From positions 66,851,323 through 66,915,322 of the forward strand of contig NC_080419.1 of NCBI RefSeq assembly GCF_029873635.1: DNA of 64,000 bases, written 5' to 3'. The notes below the pieces were generated by a model. The model was not told where the DNA came from and did no database searches. It saw only the letters and a list, made by a program, of their open reading frames with translations. Positions 11,701 through 22,589 of this stretch are shown one piece after another. The position numbers were made by a program, and so were the translations under genes. This stretch comes from Malania oleifera (taxonomy: Eukaryota; Streptophyta; Magnoliopsida; Santalales; Ximeniaceae). Every line of letters starts with the position of its first letter. Positions within the stretch are counted from its first letter, which is position 1.

Positions 11701-12136
11701 ATTTCTTTCAAATTGATTTAATTCTTTTTGCATAACCACTAGCCATGAATCATCACTTAGAGCTTCTTCAATGTTCTTAGGTTTATCTTGAGATAAGAAT
11801 GCATAACGATTACATAGATTTTTTAATGAAGATCTAGTAGATACACCTCATGATGGTTCTCCTATGATTTGATCCCTAAGATGATTTCTTACAAATCTCC
11901 ATTCTTTGGGTAACTCAGAATTCTCTCTAGCATCATCATTTGAAGTTAATTCATCTTTCTCTTCTTTCACTTCTATAATTTATAGGTCTTTTGGTTTTTG
12001 AGTGGTTTGAACTTCTTCAACATTTATTGTTTTATTAAATGGATTTTCTTCCTCAAATGTTACATGAATTGATTCCATGAGTTCTTTTGTTATATATTCT
12101 GAATGTTTTACTCTTTAATGCATATCCTAAGAATAT
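11701..12136 (-). pseudogene. Copia element 1 integrase-RT linker, degraded
   Basis: This lies between the integrase block and RT. Short minus-strand frames match Copia linker and RT start (for example the region encoding 'SLKNL..NRYAFLSQDKPKNIEEAL..DDSWLVVM' in pieces), but stops and frameshifts interrupt it. No independent gene is seen. Confidence 0.6.
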
Positions 12137-12930
12137 TCATTCATCTTCTTTTGCATCAAACTTGTCTAAATCATCTTTATCATTTAGTACAAAGCACTTG
12201 CATCCGAATATATGAGAGTAAGCTATGTTAGGCCTTCCACCTTTCCATAGTTCATAGGGAGTCTGGTTTAGGCTTGATCTTATGGATACTCTACTTATTA
12301 CATAGCACGCGATATTTACTGCCTCAACCCAAAAATACTTAGGTAGCTTATGCTTATTGAGCATAGTCCTAGCCATTTCTTGAAGAGTTTTATTCTTTCT
12401 TTCAACTACACCATTTTGTTGGGGAGTTCTAGGTGCTGAAAAATTATGATTTATTCCATGTTCATTACAAAATTTTTCAACTTCGTTGTTATTTAATTCT
12501 CTTCCTTGATCACTCCTAATATTTAAGACACCATATCCTTTTTCATTTTGAAGTCTCTTACACAAATTTATTAACATATTACAAGCTTCATCCTTGGAGG
12601 CTAAAAAGAGTACCCAAGTAAACCTAGTGTAGTCATCAACTATGACAAAAGCATATTACTTTCCTCCTATGCTTTTTGTTCTAGTAGGACCAAATAGGTT
12701 TAAATGAATAAGTTCTAAGGGTCTACTTGTAGAAATATGTTTCTTCTTTTTAAAATTTGTCTTAATTTGCTTCCCAAGTATGCAAGTATCACAAATTTTG
12801 TCTTTTATGAATTTTGTGCTTGGTAAACCTTTGACTAACTTCTTTCTAGATAAGGTTGATAATAATTCCATGCTTACATATCCTAGTCTTCTATGCCAAA
12901 GCCAATTGGCTTCATTCATGGTAGCTAAGC
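12110..12930 (-). pseudogene. Copia element 1 integrase (broken)
   Basis: The zinc-binding start is WHRRLGYVSMELL..CDTCILGK (about 12895-12770). The usual second histidine of the HHCC motif (LGH) is tyrosine here. The core follows with VDDYTRFTWVLF (about 12650-12615), IRSDQGRELNN and GVVERKNKTLQEMARTML, covering the D,D,E residues. The tail FGCKCFVLNDKDDLDKFDAK is standard for Copia integrase. Frame changes near 12600-12660 break it. It cuts and joins cDNA into the host genome in active relatives; this copy cannot. Confidence 0.9.
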
Positions 12931-12956
12931 AAGTAACTTTTTAAGAAATTAGATTT

Positions 12957-13294
12957 TCAAAGTTTATATAATAGAACTTCATGTTTTCTTGGCTTTTCAA
13001 TTATGCATTTATCTTGTTTAAAGATTATGTCAAACCCTTTATCACTTAATTGGCTTAGGCTTAAAAGATTATGTTTTAACCCTTCCACTAGCAAAACATC
13101 ATCTATGGTTACGAAAGTTTCTTTACCTATTTTTCCAATTCTGATGGTTTTACCTTTAGCGTTGTCGCTGAAGGTGACATACCCTCCATCTTTTTGCATT
13201 AGGGTGGTGAATTTTGTTCTATCCCCAATCATATGTCTTGAACACCCGCTGTCCAAGTTTCACTTGTCTTTTGATGGAGTGGTCCTAAAGCATA
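12957..13294 (-). pseudogene. Copia element 1 protease (truncated by nested LTR)
   Basis: LDSGCSRHMIGD (about 13260-13225) is the aspartic protease active site in the DSG form of plant Copia elements. GYVTFSDNAKGKTIRIGKIG and LLVEGLKHNLLSLSQLSDKG follow and are typical of the protease to integrase junction. The upstream linker to gag is interrupted at 13295-13299 by the solo LTR 13300-15923; the gag tail resumes at 15924. Confidence 0.9.
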
Positions 13295-13299
13295 CCTCA

Positions 13300-15923
13300 T
13301 GTAGACACCCGAAAAATTATAATTATTAAAATAAATAGAAAAGATAATAAATAGAATAGATAAATAAATAATAAGGGAGAAGGGGGAAATTTTGAAAGAA
13401 AGAATAGTAGACCTCGTCGACAATTCTCTTGTCTTCGTCGATGAGTGTTCTTCTAGGGATTGTTGACGAAGTTCAGTCCCTCGTCGACGAAGAGATCTCG
13501 AGTGAGTGAATTTCAAATTTTAAATATCATTGACGAATGTATCCTCTCGTCGATGAAACTCCCTTCTGTGGTTTGTTGATGAATCCTGACTTCTCGTCGA
13601 CGAAGCACATGGCAACATCGTGTATAAAAAGATTGGAGGAAGCTTCTCTTTGAAGAAAACACTTTTTCTTCATTTTATCTCTCTAAAAATGGTTTCCTCT
13701 GCCTTCTCTCTAAGATTCTGGCTCGAATTCAACCTAACTCAGCAAACAAAAACCGCTACTGTGTTATAGGGAAGATTCTGTATACATCTAGCATAGTAGA
13801 TTTCTAAACTGGGCTTTTCAGGAATCACTCCAAAGTTGAGGTAAGGGTTTGCATTCCTAGTTTTTACGGTTTTAAATGTTTATTCGAAGTTTATAGGTTG
13901 AGAAAATGTTGAAATAGTAGGTTATTTGGGGTTTATTTGATTAAACTAGGGTTTTGGATTTAGGATTTGGGTGAGCGCCACAAGTATCATTTTGGGGTTC
14001 TTGTTGGTGTATTTCAAGAAATCAGGTAAGGGAAATATATTAAATCAGGATTTTTGGGGAAATAACCAGTGAAAATGGAAATATTATGTATATATGTATA
14101 TAATTTTCATGTGGGTTCTGAAAAGCCAATCTTTTGAATTGTAAATTTCTGAGCCTAGGGCTATGCTACTAGATATTATTTGTGAAAATGGAAAGTTAAA
14201 ATGGCAGATTTTCTAGTTAATTGTATAAGAGATCAAATATATATTTTCAGTATATGAACGATGATTATGGGTTGGCTTATTTTCAATGAACGTATGAAAT
14301 ATGTTGCTAAATTGTGTGGCATATATAAAATGAAGCTTCTGTGTTAAACTATGGTATATGTATGAGATGCAGGAAATAATGGAAATGTATTGAAAATTAA
14401 AATGTGATATGAATTATTTTGCATGTGTTTGGTAATGTTAAATTACAATGTATGGTTTGAGAACTCCGGTGGACCAGAAAAGGGTACAGTACTGTTGCGG
14501 ATTTGTATGGTAGCGCTAGTGCACCCACACGTATTAAATAAAGTGTGGATACAGGATGGTCGATTGTGTCGGGGAAGGGTAGTGTCCCACTGGAGTCTAG
14601 ACTAGTATGGGAACAGCCAATCGGATCTACAGATTATAGAATGTTGTTGATTTAACTCTAAAGGGCCGACCAGGGTTAGTCCAGCCTTCGGGCCGCACAA
14701 CCCATCATGGAGCGGAAGCATGACTAGGATTTATCATCGATATAAAGGGTTCTAAACACATTATTGTAAGTTTAACCATGGATAATATGGGAATAATGGA
14801 TATGGAAATGGAAGTTATGGAAGCAATGGATATAAGATCAGCAGACGGAAATGACATGAAAACAGAATATGTGAAAATAGACATGGATATAGAAAAAGAT
14901 TATGAATATGTGACACATGAATATAGAATATGAAAGTGAATGTAATGAATGACACAGAGATAACAACATAAAGAATAATGTAGTAAAGTATTATCAGTAC
15001 TAAATATAGTAGTATTAAATGTATTTGAGGTGAAGTATGCACTCCACCTGAGGACTTGCTGAGAATGGCGAGTGCCTTGATAGGTATCAGATGTAGCTAT
15101 GGGCTGCATAACGTGTTAGGGCAGAGCAAAACTACTTGTATAGGCAGGTAATATTCCCTATTCTCGGGAACTTCTACCAGTAAAACTTTGTGTGAATGTG
15201 TGAGTACGAGATAAACTAACAACCTAAGGGCTTACTAAGTAAGGTAAGTGTCCTAATATGCTTCAGTTGTGACCATAGGTTTCTTAAGGTATTAGAGCAG
15301 AGGGGTGCTACTTGTATGGGCAGGTAATCACCCCTATCCTTGGGAACTCTCGTTGGTAAAATACCTTACATGTGTTTGAGTAGGAATAGAGAATGATTTC
15401 ATAACTATGGTTTCATTTGAAAATAATGAATATACATATATGTTTCATAACTATGGTTTCATTTGAAAATAATGAATATACATATATGTTGTACTTTAAC
15501 CTCATAATTGTCACACGCTGATTTAATGTATTCCAGCCTTACTGAGATGTGTCTTACTCGATAGTTGAACTTTATCTTTTTCAAGACCTTCAAGTGATCG
15601 AGCTTAGAGAGCTCGGGGCTAGTATATAGCATTTTTGAAGGAAAAATAGGGTATAAATTTTGGTTATAATTTTGGGGTTGTAATATATTTTTGTGAATAA
15701 TGGATGTTGGTTTATACTTTTGAGGTTGTATAGGTGTAGAAACTCTGGTATATTATTGAGATGTTGTTATTGTTTCTACTGCGTAGTTGATATTGAGCTA
15801 GGTACGGGTAATAGAACACGTGACACCTGGGCCCCACTTGGCGGGTTCGGGGTGTCACAAGGTGGTATCAAAGGTGTGTTTCAATAACTCTCTAGAACCT
15901 AGTTTAGGGTTTGGGGCGTTACA
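13300..15923 (+). mobile_element. Solo LTR of a different family, nested in element 1 gag-protease linker (TSD cctca)
   Basis: The ends are TGTAGACACCC..GGGGCGTTACA, flanked by the 5-bp repeat cctca at 13295-13299 and 15924-15928. Removing it rejoins the gag tail and protease of the host element. The TATA box TATAAAAA is at 13623-13630, downstream of TCGTCGACGA palindromes (13408-13605). It contains two internal duplications (15050-15200 with 15240-15390; 15394-15440 with 15441-15489). The string 'tggtatcaaaggtg' near 15863 resembles a tRNA-Met primer site but lies inside the LTR by the TSD. The terminal sequence suggests a Gypsy family; no coding domain is present to prove it. Confidence 0.85.
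13400..13610 (+). repeat. TCGTCGACGA palindrome cluster in U3
   Basis: Units include 'ctcgtcgacaattc', 'ttcgtcgatgag', 'gttgacgaag', 'ctcgtcgacgaagag', 'cattgacgaatg', 'ctcgtcgatgaa', 'gttgatgaat' and 'ctcgtcgacgaag'. They alternate in orientation and end about 20 bp before the TATA box at 13623. Confidence 0.75.
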
Positions 15924-16605
15924 CCTCAGCATTGTGAGCCATGAAGCATATGTTGGCAACTTCTTGTTTACTTGATTCGTTCTCCAATTCGCTTGAGCTT
16001 ATATCATCCCATGTAGCTTTCATTGCCTTCTTTTTATTCTTCTTGTCTTTCTTCGGCTATGGGCAATCAGGTTTAATATGTCCAACCTTTTTGCAGTTAT
16101 AACACATAGGAGGTTCACTCTTAGTTTCCTTTTTGTTTATTTCTCCTTTGTTAGTTTTTGATCATTTAAACTTCCAAGGGAACTTTCTATTCTTTTTGCA
16201 AAATTTTCCAAGTCTTATAGTAATGAAGGCTAGTTCTTCATCATCTAATTCCCTTTCTTCGTCTTCATCATTAGAGCTTTCTTCGATAGCCTTAAAGGCT
16301 ATTGATTTATTATTTTTATTATTAGAGTTTGTTGCAACCTCATATGTGAGAAGGGATCCAATTGACTCATTAAGAGAAGTATTTTTCAGGTTTCTTCCTT
16401 ACGTGATTGTTGTGGCCCTAGCTTTCCATATCAAAAGAAGTCCTCTAAGGATTTTTTGAATCATTTCACATGTTGAGTAATTTTTCCCTAAAGCATTTAA
16501 GGAGTTTATTATGTGAGTAAACCTAGTATACATGCTAGTGATAGTTTCATTCGAGTTCATCCTAAAAGCCTCATACTCGCTTGTGAGCATGTCGATTGTA
16601 TTATC
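15924..16605 (-). pseudogene. Copia element 1 gag (nucleocapsid end)
   Basis: On the minus strand: EYEAFRMNSNETITSMYTRF..INSLNALGKNY (about 16585-16480) matches the gag helical domain of plant Copia elements. The CCHC zinc knuckle CYNCKKVGHIKPDC follows (about 16110-16070), then a lysine-rich tail ..KKKAMKATWDD.. (16050-16000) and ..CFMAHNAE at the TSD. There is a stop directly after the zinc knuckle. The N-terminal gag and 5' LTR are lost at 16606. Confidence 0.85.
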
Positions 16606-17010
16606 TGTTGGCCTAACTAGGCTTTTTAATCGTGTTTTGATGATAACAAATGAAGATGTTTTAACATGTCTTTGTTGAGTGACTTTATATCAGGTATACA
16701 TAAACTCAACACTTACATTTGTCATGGAAGCAAGTTGGAAATCAAAGACAAATCAAGAGAAAGCTTCACTGAGTATTTAAAGACAAATGAAAAAGCTTAA
16801 AGAACAAAAGGGACTTGAAGTCGAGAGGATCATCAAGAGACTTGAAGATTTAGTACTCAAATGTCATATTTAGAAAAGTTGTTTGTAAGTACTTCCTATC
16901 AAATATAATTTAGAAAATATGAAGCTTTTAGGGGAAATACATATTTAGAAAAGTTGTTTGTAAGTTTTCTCAATCAACGAACCTTTGGTGATCTCTATAC
17001 TTGAGCTTCA
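16606..17010 (+). mobile_element. Family A LTR, 5' end, internally deleted
   Basis: Starts TGTTGGCCTAACTAGG, then 'ttttgatgataacaaa', as in the other family A LTRs. The U3 palindrome cluster and TATA box are missing. Leader-like sequence ('cctttggtgatctct..acttgagcttca', also seen near 7545 and 21725) continues to about 17010. There it fuses with an LTR in the opposite orientation. Confidence 0.65.
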
Positions 17011-18981
17011 TAATTTCTTTATACCTTCTTTAATTAATTCTTTATCGACTTATTTTGATTTCAGGGACCACTGATGCAGGATTTATTTTTAATAACAAGT
17101 ACAGCAAAAAACTAATTAAGTTATAACCTCTTTGAATGAGTATGAGTATACCAAATTGAATGCTTTGTGAATTTTAAAAAAAATTCTTTCAACAATTTAA
17201 TTCAACCAACCAAGATAACCAAGACAAGATTCACAATATAGAATAATTCTAGCAATGCTTCCAAGATTCAGCAATTGAGTAAGTTAATATTGAGTTTAAG
17301 TATATAGCTGATAAATGCCCTATATTAATAGACTTGATTTCTCAATATGAATCATAATTGAAATTTCCAACCATTCTTCCAAAACTTAGAATTTAAACAA
17401 ACCACTTTCAATTAATTAATGAGTCTTGGGTGTTAATCAATCAACGTACTCCCTTATGGTTTCCGCAATAAGTATTGATCAACCAACGTACTCCCTTTTG
17501 GTTTCCGCAATCCCAATATTAATTTTCAGCTTATTTAATATCCAATCCATGTAGTTTATATGAGTAGAAAAATAAATATCCAACCATGCAATTTATATGA
17601 GCAGAAAATTAAATGAGAGTTAGGGAAGAGAGTGACACCGTGAGTCTTACGAGATTCGGCTATCCCCATCTACGTCCTTGCCTTAGGCAACACACCCAAG
17701 GATTCTCTATTCCACTCCTTTACGGGTAGGAGCAACCTTACACACTCCTTTAATGGGTAGGAGCAACCTTACAATCCCTCCTTCAATAGGATAGAGTCCT
17801 CCACTCCAAGCGATACCCCACGCTTGGTCCAATCAATGATTCAAAAACTTGAACCGTCTACAAAAATAAAACAAATTCGTACAAAGACACTCTCTACAAG
17901 AGCTGATTAGTACAACAATAAAGCACAAATATGTACTTCAATTCAAAATAACAATAGAGAGAACTTAAAGCTTTAGAAGTATATCACCGTGAGCTTCTTT
18001 CTTGATGGAAAGAATTTAGTATATGCTCAAAGATTTGTGCGAATTTCACAACAAAACTCAGTAGAGAACTTCAGCAGGTATGTGAGCAAGAGAGCCTTGA
18101 AAGTATTGTGAGCAAGAAAGCTTTGATTGTTGTGTATTGCTTGATATTTTCAAAAACTTTATCTTGGGGGGTATTTATAGATGTAAAAAGGTTAATTTCG
18201 TGTTCCCTGAATGACTTGGAGTGTTTCCCAAGTTTTCATAACGAATACTTTTTAAAAACTTAATTTTAGAAACTTCCTATTAACTTTAAAATTTGAATTT
18301 TCGAAGAGTCAGTCGACTGGATCACGAAGGGTCAGTCGCCTGGGTCATTAAAAACACTGAAAATTCAAACGTAGTATGGTGTTTGTCGACTAGTTTGTCA
18401 AGAGTCAGTCACCTGGGTCCTCTCGGGTTTTCCCAAATTCATTCTGTATAAGTGTCTATCGCCTGGGTCATCCATGTCAATCGCCTGGACAGACAACTTT
18501 TCTGATTTTCAAATTTATTTCCAAATTCTTTTGTGCTCTTGTGTTTTCCCCAAAGTAATTTTAGACTTTTGAAAAATATTTTTTGAGATTTTTCAAAATA
18601 TGGTCTCTAAGTCAATGATTTTCCTAATAAGCTTCAAATCCAACCATATCATCATTTGAATGAAGTACTTACATAGAGACTCTCTTAAGACATAAAAATA
18701 TTCTAAGCTTGGAGTCTTCATGCTTGTCATTTGCTAAGTCCATCTTACCTTTAAGCTTCAATTCTCTAAGCTTTCATCAAGTCATCTTTGGAATTCATGC
18801 CTTCATGTCCTTTAAGCTTTCATTTCCTTTTCATGTAGTCTTGCAATGAGCTTCATGATTACTTGAACTTGAGTTTAAAAAACCTAATTCCTAAAGTATC
18901 ATCACTTTCACCAAAACATGTTAAATTACCGTTGATTTGTTATCATCAAAATAAGATTAGTAAGCCATGTTAGGCCAACAA
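17011..18981 (-). mobile_element. Family A LTR, minus orientation, facing the 16606 LTR
   Basis: Its minus-strand start is TGTTGGCCTAACATGG at 18981. Palindromes lie at 18305-18500, a TATA box at 18172-18180 (read on minus) and the conserved R/U5 block at about 17640-17690. Its 3' terminal block (C-tract and CTCTTGGG) is missing because the left side joins the plus LTR at about 17010. Flanks at the outer ends are ttatc (16601-16605) and atatc (18982-18986), a weak 4-of-5 match. Confidence 0.7.
18300..18505 (-). repeat. CAGTCGACTG palindrome cluster
   Basis: Five or more units such as 'agtcagtcgactggatc', 'gtcagtcgcctgggtc', 'gtcgactagt', 'gtcagtcacctgggtc' and 'caatcgcctggac'. They lie about 125-325 bp upstream (minus strand) of the TATA box at 18172-18180. 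Confidence 0.7.
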
Positions 18982-19908
18982 TATCATATTCAGTGCTACA
19001 AAAATTTATACAAGTAATTCACCACATGCATGCAAGATGAGTTTGATATGATGGGCGAACTGACATATTTTCTTGGTCTTTGGATCAAACAAGCTAAAAA
19101 TGGAACATTTATTAACCAATCTAAATACATAAAAGACCTGCTCAAGAAATTTGATACAGCAGGTTGCAAGGCATTAGGAACCTCAATGAGCACCTCTATT
19201 AGTCTTGATAAAGATGGGCAAGGAAAACTAGTAGATGTCAAATACTACTGAGCTATGATTGGTAGTCTACTCTACTTAATAGCTAGTAGACCAGATATAA
19301 TGTTCAAAGTTTGTATATGTGCTAGATTTCAAGCATCATCGAAGGAATCACATCAAATTTATGTTAAAAGGATTTTAAGATATTTGATAGGTACTATGGA
19401 CATAGGTTAATGGTATCCTAGAGATACATCATTTGAAATGATTAGCTACTCTGATGTGAACTATGTTGGGTGCAAAATAGACCGTAAGAGTACAAGTGGT
19501 ACATGCCACTTATTAGGATGATCTATGGTATCTTGGTTTTCCAAAAAACAGAATTCAGTGGCATTATCTACTACTGAGGCTAAGTACGTTGTAGCAGGTA
19601 GTTGTTGTGCACATGCTTTATATATGAAGCAACAACTCAAAGATTTTGATTTGGATTATGAGGTTGTGCCTATAAAGTTTGATAACACTAGTGCCATTAA
19701 CATATCCAAAAATCCAATATCTCACTCTAAGCATATTGACATAAGACATCATTTTCTTAGAGATCATGTACAAAAGGAGGATATCACTCTTGAATTTGTA
19801 AGCACAGATGAACAATGGGCTAATATTTTCACGAAACCTCTACAAAAGGACCATTTCATTTTTATAAGACGTGAATTTGGCTTATTGCATTCTCGGGAAA
19901 TAGTTTAA
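18982..19908 (+). pseudogene. Copia element 2 RT (3' part) and RNase H
   Basis: After a frameshifted start matching the DIILGATND region, the blocks are CMQDEFDMMGELTYFLGLWI, NGTFINQSKYIKDLLKKF and SLDKDGQGK (19020-19250). RNase H follows: SWFSKKQNSVALSTTEAKYV, FDNTSAINISKNPISHS, HIDIRHHFLRDHVQKED and QWANIFTKPLQKDHF (19525-19905). TAG/TGA stops (about 19249 and 19408) break the frame. RNase H has WAN where element 1 has WAD. Confidence 0.9.
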
Positions 19909-20291
19909 TAAGAAAGTGTTCAAGAATTTAAGTGTTTATGGACAAAATCTTGAGTCATTCAAATTTTCAAGACTTCGGGTGACCAAGGTTATGGGTCAGG
20001 TGACCGAATGCTGACTATGTTCGAAATTCTGATCTCCAGTAGCATTTTGGGCAACCGAACGAAATTTCTAGGTGACCGAACTTCGTAGATATAAATGTAT
20101 TCTTTCACGAAAAGCCCTAATTTTTCAGAACTCCAGTCGCCTGAACCCTTATTTTCTCTCACCCGAAGCCTCAACCATTCATCTTCGAGCCCTCTCCCAC
20201 CTAATTTTGCTCCAAAACATCTGATCAAAGCTTAAATCTTGCCATTTTCCTTCAGCTTTCTGAGTTTTTCTCAACTTTCACCATTGAAATC
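19909..20291 (+). promoter_or_regulatory. pol to extra-ORF spacer with palindrome-like repeats and TATA-like box
   Basis: Units related to the LTR palindromes occur: 'cttcgggtgaccaagg' (19973), 'gtcaggtgaccgaatg', 'gggcaaccgaacg', 'aggtgaccgaacttcg' and 'ccagtcgcctgaac' (20133). A TATA-like TATAAAT lies at 20090-20096, about 200 bp before the ATG of the extra ORF at 20292. Element 1 has the same layout at 9893-10309. An internal promoter is inferred, not shown. Confidence 0.4.
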
Positions 20292-20716
20292 ATGCCAAAA
20301 ATAAAGCAAACGACCAACAAAAACTAGTCTTCAGGCCAAGATGACTAGGAGCAGATCACTAAATGGCTTTTGACTCCGGGAGCATGAAAAATCTACAATG
20401 AGCACCTTCGTACTCTAGAACCTATTCTCAGTACGGTTTTAGATTTATCTTTCATGGAAACCCATTTTCCAAATATACTTAGGAAGTTTGTTGTCTTAGG
20501 TTGGGATAGGTTCGTTACTATCAACCCAAAGGGGTTTACTCGAACCTTGTCTAGTTATTTTATGCAAATATAGGATGGCAAGGTGATATATATACAACCT
20601 AGATAATGGACAAAGCCATTTTCCCTAACCCCGCAAACTATAGCATAAAGGTTTCGCATTGAGTTTGAGACTTTTGAATGTCCAAATCCTAAATAGACTT
20701 GGATTATTGAATAGGG
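20292..20716 (+). pseudogene. Extra ORF of element 2, N-terminal part
   Basis: Starts ATG at 20292 (MPKIKQTTNKN), with LDLSFMETHFPNILRKFVVL and GWDRFV in the middle. It aligns with the N-terminal half of the element 1 extra ORF. Several stops are present. It is cut at 20716 by a family A solo LTR and resumes at 24902. It has no catalytic motif that I recognise. Confidence 0.65.
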
Positions 20717-21199
20717 TGTTGGCCTAACAAGGCTTATAAATCTTATTTTGATGATAACAAAGCAAGGAAATTTAACATGTTTTGGTTAAAGTGATGATGT
20801 TTCAGGAATCAAGTATTAGAGTTTAAGATAAAGTGATCACAAGTGTTATGAAAGCCTATATTCTAAAGACATGTGGTCAAAAGAAAGCTCAAATGATCAA
20901 AGAAAGACAAATCTTATGAAAGCTTAAAGAATATTGAAGCTCTTAAGTCAAGATGGAATCAAAGAAAGACATACATAAAGACTTTGTGTTTAGAAAGTTT
21001 TTAAGTCTTAAGAAAGTCTTATGTAAGTACTTCAATTAAAAGTCAATATGGATGCTTTGAAGCTTATTAAGATAAATTATTGACTTAGAGACCAAATTTT
21101 GAAAAACCCTAGAAAGTATATTCAAAAGACTCGATGATTTGGCAAGTAAAAGCTTACAAAAGTTGTGGAAACAAGCATAAAAGCATGAATTTTTATCTG

Positions 21200-21410
21200 T
21201 CTAGGCGACTGACCCATTCTGGTCAGGCAACTAACATTTATGATGAATTAATTCTGAGAAAATATAATAGGCCTAGTCGACTGACCCAAGCAACTGACTC
21301 CAAGTCCAATCGACTCGCCCAGGCGACTGACCTCATTCTGACTTTGATATTTCATTAAAATTTAAAGTCCATGCGACTGATCTTGATGAGCCCAGTCAAC
21401 TGAACTTCGT
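21200..21410 (+). repeat. CAGTCGACTG/GGCGACTGAC cluster
   Basis: Units include 'ctaggcgactgaccc', 'tcaggcaactaac', 'cctagtcgactgaccc', 'caatcgactcgcc', 'caggcgactgacc', 'atgcgactgatc' and 'cagtcaactgaac'. The cluster lies about 125-330 bp upstream of the TATA box at 21532. Confidence 0.7.
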
Positions 21411-22589
21411 AATGACTATTTTTAACAGTGAATAAAAGTTTCCAAATTAGATTTCTTGGACTCCAATCTATATAAAAACTCGGGAAACACTCCAAGAAAC
21501 TTGGGCAACACAAAATAGATGTTTTCTAAGTCTATAAATACATAGAAAACCAAAAGATTTCACATACCAAGAATTACAATCAAAAAATCAAAGCTATATT
21601 GCTCTCACTCTTCAAAAGTTCTCTTGCTCACATATTCTGGCTGAAGTATTACTGAATTTTCCCGGATACAATCACATGGTTCTTGTGTTCTTACTAAGAA
21701 CTTTCAATCCAAAGAAGAACCCGGTGATTAATTTCTTAAGCTTCAAATTCATTCTTCATTGATATTTAAATTGAAGTATATTAGTTGTGCTTAATCTTGT
21801 ACTAATTAGCTATGTTTTTAAAGTGTCTTTGTACACAAGAGTTGTTCTTATTTCTCGTTGTTTTGATAGCTCAGGATTGTTGAATCGTTGGATTACCAAG
21901 CATGGGGTATCACTTAGAGAGGAGGGCTCCATCCTACTTGAAGGAGTGTGTAAAAGGTTTGCTTTGCTTGGTTAAAGAAGTGGTATAGTGTAATCCTTGG
22001 GTGGAGTACCTAAGGCGAGGACGTCGGCGGGTATAGCCAAACCTCATAAAAATATCGATGTTACTCTCTTCCCTATTCTTTTTAAATTTTAGCACATATA
22101 AACTGCGTGGATGCTTATTTAAATTTCTAGAAATTATTTTGTGTTTGGAAATTGCAGAAACCTTAAAAAGGGGAGTATGTAAATTGAATCTTGTAGAAAC
22201 TTTCTGTTTGCTTTTTAAGTCCGATCCCTGTTTTGATGCTGACAAAGCACAAGTTACTTATGTGTGTTTTTAAGTACTTGAACAGGTTTACTATTTAACA
22301 CACACATAAGGCAAAAGGGAAAATGGAAACCAAAAGACTTAAAGCTTACTTCAACTTGTGCATTCCATGGAGTGAAGAGCAAAAGAAGAAGACATTTTGT
22401 TTTTAGTTGTATTGCATTTAATTTTTATTATTTGATCTGTAATGATGCATGCATTTGCATGATATGGATGAAAGCTCAGAACGACCGTAGATATACCCTA
22501 GGGACCAACACACTTCATAGAAAACCTTTTTCTTAACAACTAAATCATACAAAAATGTTTAAATTGGTTAGGGTCAAAATTGGGGCAAT

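Larger units (their letters stand above)
5960..16605 (-). mobile_element. Copia-type retrotransposon relic (element 1), internal region
   Basis: The order on the minus strand is gag (16605-15929), protease, integrase, RT, RNase H, then an extra ORF (9892-8741), an untranslated tail and the polypurine tract at 5960. Protease-integrase-RT-RNase H is the Copia order. Two solo LTRs are nested in it (6381-8562 and 13300-15923), both with 5-bp target duplications. Frames are broken in many places, so it is dead. The 5' LTR is absent: the element is cut at 16605 by a plus-oriented LTR end. Confidence 0.85.

Noticed and set aside
13003-13329. 108-codon plus-strand frame over the protease
   Set aside because: Antisense shadow of the Copia protease; it crosses the solo LTR border.
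15863-15876. Primer-binding site marking the end of the 13300 LTR
   Set aside because: The string resembles tRNA-Met primer sites, but the 5-bp duplication cctca places the LTR end at 15923, so it is internal or coincidental.
16133-16459. 108-codon plus-strand frame with a serine run
   Set aside because: Antisense of the Copia gag acidic/lysine region; minus-strand homology explains it.
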